Assembly: GCA_029266735.1 (NCBI GenBank)
Contig: JAQSWG010000008.1
Coordinates: 18,895-82,894, forward strand
Source of the DNA: Ornithinibacter sp.
Lineage (GTDB): Bacteria; Actinomycetota; Actinomycetes; Actinomycetales; Dermatophilaceae
Direction of reading: 5' to 3'
DNA length: 64,000 nt
The notes below the pieces were generated by a model. It did no database searches and was not told the DNA's origin. It was given only the letters and a program-made list of their open reading frames with translations. A program made the translations under genes and the position numbers. Below, one piece after another: positions 60,280-64,000 of this stretch (positions are counted from its first letter, which is position 1; each line of letters starts with the position of its first letter).

Positions 60280-60662
60280 GAGCCGTCCTCTGGCGAGTGA
60301 CCGGGCTGGCCCCGGTCCCCGGCGGTGGGTGCGGGACCGTCCGTGCCGGCCGCCCACGACGGCGGCGGAGGCGGGGTGGACGAGGACGCTGTGGACGAGG
60401 ACGTGGTGGTCGCGCCGCCGTAGGGGTCGGCCTGGTTGCCGGCGCCAGCCGCGGCCTCGGGCAGACCCAGTCCCTTGCGCACCGCGCTGGTCCCCTTGCC
60501 CACGTGGGTGTCGTACTTCCCGCCGGTCCGGCGGCTCAGGGTCCCCTCGACCTTGCCGAGCGCCTGCTCGACCTTGTGCGGGTTCTCCTGCGCGTAGGTC
60601 CGGGCCTTCATGGCCGCGGTTCCAGCCATCGCGATGAGGGCCTTCGAGCTCAGCTTGGCCAT
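60276..60662 (-). CDS. MT0933-like antitoxin family protein, 128 aa
   Basis: ATG 60662 begins MAKLSSKALIAMAGTAAMKARTYAQENPHKVEQ. The core NPHKVEQALGKVEGTLSRRTGGKYDTHVGKGTSAVRKGLG matches the small MT0933/Rv0909-type antitoxin family (NPDKV...TGGKYxDKI...). A Ser/Thr/Pro-rich tail follows. In mycobacteria Rv0909 pairs with an Rv0910 toxin; no such partner is here. A close paralogue lies directly upstream. Confidence 0.75.
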   Translation of the reverse strand: MAKLSSKALIAMAGTAAMKARTYAQENPHKVEQALGKVEGTLSRRTGGKYDTHVGKGTSAVRKGLGLPEAAAGAGNQADPYGGATTTSSSTASSSTPPPPPSWAAGTDGPAPTAGDRGQPGHSPEDGS

Positions 60663-60706
60663 CGGGCAGTCCTTTCGTCGGTGTTCGTGGGCGCAGTTGT
60701 CTCGAC

Positions 60707-60730
60707 AACCTCCGACGCCCGGCGGAGGTT
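60707..60730 (-). terminator. Hairpin between the two MT0933-like genes
   Basis: AACCTCCG (60707-60714) pairs with CGGAGGTT (60723-60730), loop of 8. It lies just past the stop of the upstream MT0933-like gene and may end or attenuate transcription. A further short palindrome GTTGTCTCGACAAC lies next to it. Confidence 0.5.
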
Positions 60731-60748
60731 CCGGTGACGCCTCGTCGG

Positions 60749-61081
60749 CTAGATGGACGGGTCGTAGCCCGCCGGAGTCGTGGGCGACGACCCGTCGGAC
60801 GTCTGGGCCGTCGGCGAGGTGGTGCCGCCCCCGGAGCCAGTCGTCGAGGGTGCCGACGACCCGGTGGACGACCCGGCCGAGAGGCCGAGGCTCCTGCGGA
60901 GGGCGCTGCTGCCCTTGCCCACCTTGTCGGCGTACTTCGGACCGGCCTTGCCGCGGACGAAGGACTCCGCCTTGTCGATCGTCTCCGACGCCTTCTGGGG
61001 GTTCTCGCGCGCGTAGTCCTTCGCCTTCGAGACTGCGGCGGTGGCCGCAGCGACGAGGGCCGCGGTGCGTATCACCTTCAT
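60749..61081 (-). CDS. MT0933-like antitoxin family protein, 110 aa
   Basis: ATG 61081 follows AGGAGA at 5 bases. MKVIRTAALVAAATAAVSKAKDYARENPQKASETIDKAESFVRGKAGPKYADKVGKGSSALRRSLGL aligns with the downstream paralogue over NPxK, GxKYxxxVGKG and the Arg/Lys-rich end, followed by a Ser/Gly/Thr tail. The N-terminal helix is Ala-rich and could touch the membrane. No toxin gene is adjacent. The pair probably arose by tandem duplication. Confidence 0.75.
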   Translation of the reverse strand: MKVIRTAALVAAATAAVSKAKDYARENPQKASETIDKAESFVRGKAGPKYADKVGKGSSALRRSLGLSAGSSTGSSAPSTTGSGGGTTSPTAQTSDGSSPTTPAGYDPSI

Positions 61082-61246
61082 GTCTTCTCCTGTTCGTTGC
61101 AGGGTCGTACGAGGACGACCCATCCTGCCTCGTGACCGCTTCCCCGTGGACCGGAGAGACGGCGCGACCACGAGCGTGACCACCCCGTGCCGGCACAGCT
61201 CACGTGGCACGACGGCTGTGCGCCACCTACCCGGGAACCGGCCGGT

Positions 61247-62650
61247 TCAGTCGATCGCGTGCAGACGACGGGCCGCCTCGGCGACCGACCCCGAGAGCGA
61301 GGGGTAGACCGTGAAGGTCGAGGCCACCTGGTCGACGTTGAGCCGGTGCTGCACCGCAAGGGTCACCGGGAAGATGAGCTCTGACGCCCGGGGCGCCACG
61401 ACCACCCCGCCGATGACCCCACCCGACCCCTTCTGCGCGAACAGCTTGACGAAACCGTCGGCGATGCCGAGCATCTTCGCCCGCGCGTTGCGAGCCAGGG
61501 GGAGGGTCAGCACGTCGGCGTCGACCCGCTGCTCGTCGACATCGCGTTGGGAGACCCCCACCGTCGCGATCTCGGGGTCGGTGAAGATGTTCGCCGAGAC
61601 GACCCCGAGGTTGAGCGGCGCCACCGCGTCCCCCAGGGCGTGCGACATCGCGATCCGACCCTGCATGGCCGCCACCGACGCCAGGGGAAGGACCCCCGTG
61701 CAGTCACCGGCGCCGTAGACCCCCCGCACCGAGGTGCGCGACACCCTGTCCACCTGGACGTGACCCGTGGGCGTCAGCTCGACGCCGACCTCCTCCAGCC
61801 CGATGCCACGCGTCTGCGGGACGGAGCCGACCGCGAGCAGGGCGTGGCTCCCGACCACCTCCCGTCCGTCCTCGAGCCGGACGACGACACCGTCCCCGGT
61901 CCGCTCGACCGCGGCCATCCGCGAGCGCCCGAGCACCTCCATCCCACGCTTGGTGAAGACGTCCTCGATGACCTGGGCGGCATCCGGGTCCTCGCCGGGC
62001 AGGACGCGGTCGCGTGACGAGACGAGGACGACGTCCGACCCCAGGCCCAGGTACGCCTGAGCCAGCTCGGCCCCGGTCACCCCCGACCCGACGACGACGA
62101 GGCGCTCGGGCAGCGCCTTCAGGTCGTAGATCTGTTGCCACGTGAGGACGCGCTCACCGTCGGGGCGGGCAGTGTCCATCACCCGGGGGGTGGCTCCGGT
62201 GGCGAGGAGCACGACGTCGGTCTCCAGCTCCTCGACGCCGTCGGCTGTCTGGGTCCGCACCTCGGTCGGTGAGGCGAGAGTGGCCCGGCCGACGACCACG
62301 CGGACGCCCACCTCGGCAAGGCGCGTGGCGATGTCGGCGCTCTGCGCGGCGGCCAGTGACAGCACGCGTCTGTTGACCTCTCCCAGCTCGGCGACGGCGT
62401 CGGCGACCTCGTCGCCCTCGGCGTCCTCGAGGTGGACGCCGAGCTCCGCGGCCGTCTCGAACTCGCTCATGTAGTCCGCGGTCGAGATGAGGGTCTTGCT
62501 CGGCACGCAGTCGGTGAGCACGGCGGCTCCACCGAGCCCGTCACGCTCGACGACGGTCACCTCGGCGCCGAGGTGGGCCGCGACCAGGGCCGCCTCGTAA
62601 CCCCCCGGCCCACCGCCGAGGATGACGACCCTGCTCGACCTCACGCTCAC
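61247..62650 (-). CDS. lpdA: NAD(P)H-quinone dehydrogenase of the LpdA type
   Basis: This flavoprotein disulfide reductase family enzyme has VVILGGGPGGYEAALVAAHLGAEVTVVE (FAD), LVVVGSGVTGAELAQAYLGLG (NAD(P)H), GVYGAGDCTGVLPLASVAAMQGRIAMSHALG and a C-terminal dimer domain. The usual CxxxxC redox pair is broken: GGAAVLTDCVPSK keeps only Cys48, with Ala at 43. This is the state of M. tuberculosis LpdA (Rv3303c), which lacks lipoamide dehydrogenase activity and reduces quinones. GTG 62650 is the likely start; GTG 62644 is possible. It is divergent from the GT39-type gene. Confidence 0.9.
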   Translation of the reverse strand: MSVRSSRVVILGGGPGGYEAALVAAHLGAEVTVVERDGLGGAAVLTDCVPSKTLISTADYMSEFETAAELGVHLEDAEGDEVADAVAELGEVNRRVLSLAAAQSADIATRLAEVGVRVVVGRATLASPTEVRTQTADGVEELETDVVLLATGATPRVMDTARPDGERVLTWQQIYDLKALPERLVVVGSGVTGAELAQAYLGLGSDVVLVSSRDRVLPGEDPDAAQVIEDVFTKRGMEVLGRSRMAAVERTGDGVVVRLEDGREVVGSHALLAVGSVPQTRGIGLEEVGVELTPTGHVQVDRVSRTSVRGVYGAGDCTGVLPLASVAAMQGRIAMSHALGDAVAPLNLGVVSANIFTDPEIATVGVSQRDVDEQRVDADVLTLPLARNARAKMLGIADGFVKLFAQKGSGGVIGGVVVAPRASELIFPVTLAVQHRLNVDQVASTFTVYPSLSGSVAEAARRLHAID

Positions 62651-62690
62651 GACCCAATCCAACCATTGGCACGAGTGCGGGTGGACACGG

Positions 62691-62696
62691 CACGAT
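62691..62696 (+). promoter_or_regulatory. -10 element CACGAT for GT39-type gene
   Basis: CACGAT ends 6 bases before GTG 62703, the spacing of other leaderless starts in this window. An SD-led ATG further on (62769) is an alternative start. Confidence 0.4.
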
Positions 62697-62702
62697 GGGC
62701 CG

Positions 62703-64000
62703 GTGCGCCGCGCGCAGCCGGGCGCCACGGCGACGGGTCCGCCATCGGATCGACCCACGGAGGACGAGATGGGCCCGGCCGACGGACGCTCGACGGGCGG
62801 GTCGCCGACCCCGAGGGTCTCCGTCGTCCCGGCGCTGATCGCGGCCGCCGCGCAGGCCGTCGTGCTGACCATCGCCAGCGTGGGTTACGGGTTCCATCGG
62901 GACGAGCTGTACTTCCGGATGCTGCCCCCTGCCTGGGGGTACGTCGACCAGCCGCCCCTCACGCCGTGGCTGGCCCGCACGCTCACCGCCGTGGTTGCGG
63001 ACGAGCCCTGGGCCCTGCGCCTCCCCGCCACGCTGGCGAGCGCAGCATCCGTGGTGCTCCTGGGGCTCATCGCGCGGGAGCTCGGCGGCGATCGACGGGC
63101 CGTGGCGCTCGCCGCGTGGGGTGGCGCCTTCGCCGGGCTGCCGCTCGCGCTCGGCCACGTGCTGCTCACCTCGACGATCGACCTACCGCTGACGCTGGGA
63201 GTGGTCCTGACCGCGCTGGTCGCCCTCCGGTCGGACCCGCGCTGGTGGTTGCTCGCCGGGGCGCTCGCCGGTGCGGCGACGTTCAACCGCCTCCTCGTCC
63301 CGCTGCTCCTGGTCGGTCTGGTCCTCGGCCTGGCCGTGCTCGGTCCGCGGGAACCGCTGCGCACGGGGTGGCCGTGGCTGGGAGCGGTCGTCGCCGGAGT
63401 GCTCGCGGCACCCAACCTCGTCTACCAGGCCACGAACGGCTGGCCGCAGCTCGCGATGGGCGCCGCCCTCTCGGAGTCGAACGCGGACGACGTGCGGGCG
63501 ACGCTCCCCCTCATCCTCCTCGTCGCCATCGGCCCGCTGCTCGTGCCGGTGTGGCTGGCCGGCATCGTCCATGTCTGGCGGCTGCGGCGCGCCCGCTGGG
63601 TCCTCGTGTGGACCGCTGTCGTCGTGGCCTTCACCCTCGGGACCGGCGCCCAGGCGCACTACCCCGTGGCGAGTCTCGAGGTGCTGTACGCCGCCGGGTG
63701 CGTTCCGGTGTCGCTCTGGATCGGTCAGCGGGCCGGGCGTCGGGCCCTCGTCGTGGGGGCCGTCGTCCTGAACGGGGTCGTCTCGGCCGTTCTCGCGCTC
63801 CCCGTCCTGCCCGTGTCCGTCCTCGGCCGGACCCCGGTGCCGGACATCAACGTGCTGGCGGCCGACCAGGTGGGGTGGCCCGAGTACGTCGACGGCATCG
63901 CGGAGGCGGTCAGGGTGGCCGACGACCCGGACACGGCCGTCATCACCTCGAACTACGGCGAGGCGGGGGCCGTCGACCGGTTCGGCCCGCCGCTGGGACT
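62703..64000 (+). CDS. GT39/PMT-type glycosyltransferase (ArnT-like), 3' end cut by window
   Basis: The frame is open to base 64000. GTG 62703 fits a leaderless start; ATG 62769 has GGAGGA 4 bases upstream and would remove 22 residues. The protein has the first-loop motif YGFHRDELYFRMLPPAWGYVDQPPLTPW, with the acidic pair of PMT/ArnT enzymes, then about ten hydrophobic helices (VVLLGLIARELGG, LLTSTIDLPLTLGVVLTALVAL, LLVPLLLVGLVLGLAVLG and others) and QAHYPVASLEVLYAAGCV. Such enzymes use polyprenyl-phosphate sugars to glycosylate proteins or lipids outside the membrane. Acceptor unknown. Confidence 0.85.
   Translation, partial: MRRAQPGATATGPPSDRPTEDEMGPADGRSTGGSPTPRVSVVPALIAAAAQAVVLTIASVGYGFHRDELYFRMLPPAWGYVDQPPLTPWLARTLTAVVADEPWALRLPATLASAASVVLLGLIARELGGDRRAVALAAWGGAFAGLPLALGHVLLTSTIDLPLTLGVVLTALVALRSDPRWWLLAGALAGAATFNRLLVPLLLVGLVLGLAVLGPREPLRTGWPWLGAVVAGVLAAPNLVYQATNGWPQLAMGAALSESNADDVRATLPLILLVAIGPLLVPVWLAGIVHVWRLRRARWVLVWTAVVVAFTLGTGAQAHYPVASLEVLYAAGCVPVSLWIGQRAGRRALVVGAVVLNGVVSAVLALPVLPVSVLGRTPVPDINVLAADQVGWPEYVDGIAEAVRVADDPDTAVITSNYGEAGAVDRFGPPLG

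Noticed and set aside
59986..61081. Classical toxin-antitoxin pair
   Set aside because: Both genes are MT0933-like; no Rv0910-type or other toxin is adjacent, and the Pro-rich ORF has no toxin features.
61247..62650. Dihydrolipoamide dehydrogenase (E3)
   Set aside because: The first redox Cys is Ala43, so the disulfide is absent; LpdA-type quinone reductase fits better.
1..64000. Prophage, transposon or integrated plasmid
   Set aside because: No integrase, transposase, phage structural gene or att-like site flanking a tRNA was found; the only element-like unit is the repeat-flanked DUF559-type gene.

Overview
The window is 64 kb of very GC-rich chromosomal DNA. It shows frequent GTG starts, many 4-bp GTGA/ATGA gene overlaps and many leaderless promoters. 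These traits, together with F420-type LLM oxidoreductase, AccA/AccD/AccE carboxylases, MT0933-like small proteins and several LytR-CpsA-Psr proteins, point to an actinobacterium. Codon habits and gene content look most like Micrococcales of the Intrasporangiaceae type (Janibacter, Knoellia, Tetrasphaera and relatives); that placement is inference. No tRNA, rRNA, insertion sequence, prophage or CRISPR array was seen.

Region 1 (1-22 kb) is an envelope polysaccharide locus cut by the left edge. It holds a UDP-GlcNAc-type 2-epimerase (partial), a WlbA-WlbC-WlbB set (3-dehydrogenase, aminotransferase, N-acetyltransferase), six GT-B-type glycosyltransferases, a GT2 enzyme, a Wzm/Wzt-type ABC exporter and three LytR-CpsA-Psr proteins that would attach the polymer to the wall. 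An E. coli-like UDP-glucose dehydrogenase lies at its right edge. The sugar genes fit a UDP-diacetamido-uronic acid route (ManNAc3NAcA type).

Region 2 (22-36.6 kb) is conserved chromosome: purE/purK, GtrA, a two-component system, an Rv1264-like adenylate cyclase, birA, accD5/accE and maf, in an order that recalls Mycobacterium tuberculosis Rv3275c-Rv3282. A MOSC protein, a DUF885 peptidase-like protein, a TetR regulator and a Na+/H+ antiporter with a UBP-type zinc finger are inserted between accE and maf. accA and lpdA (58-62.6 kb) continue the same core block after a large accessory insert.

Region 3 (36.7-58 kb) is that insert. It contains a leucine/isovalerate module (AccD1-like carboxyltransferase, acyl-CoA dehydrogenase, LiuR-type MerR with a palindromic operator), a secreted prealbumin-like protein, a PfkB kinase, a DUF559-type gene flanked by 38-bp direct repeats, tryptophan 2,3-dioxygenase, a small secreted protein, a LacI-controlled ketose catabolic regulon (two LacD-family aldolases, PfkB and FGGY kinases, an RbsABC-like importer, two operators), a GDYXXLXY/DUF2157 pair and an aldo/keto reductase.

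The right end has tandem MT0933-like proteins with a proline-rich partner, LpdA, and a GT39-type mannosyltransferase-like gene cut by the window edge.

The observations most worth following are the ketose regulon with two unlike LacD aldolases, a histidine kinase with a shortened DHp domain, overlapping divergent leaderless promoters between birA and accD5, two copies of a nested palindromic intergenic element, a DUF559 gene with its start codons inside a 13-bp hairpin, and a strongly over-represented GGCATAC/GGCATCC motif.
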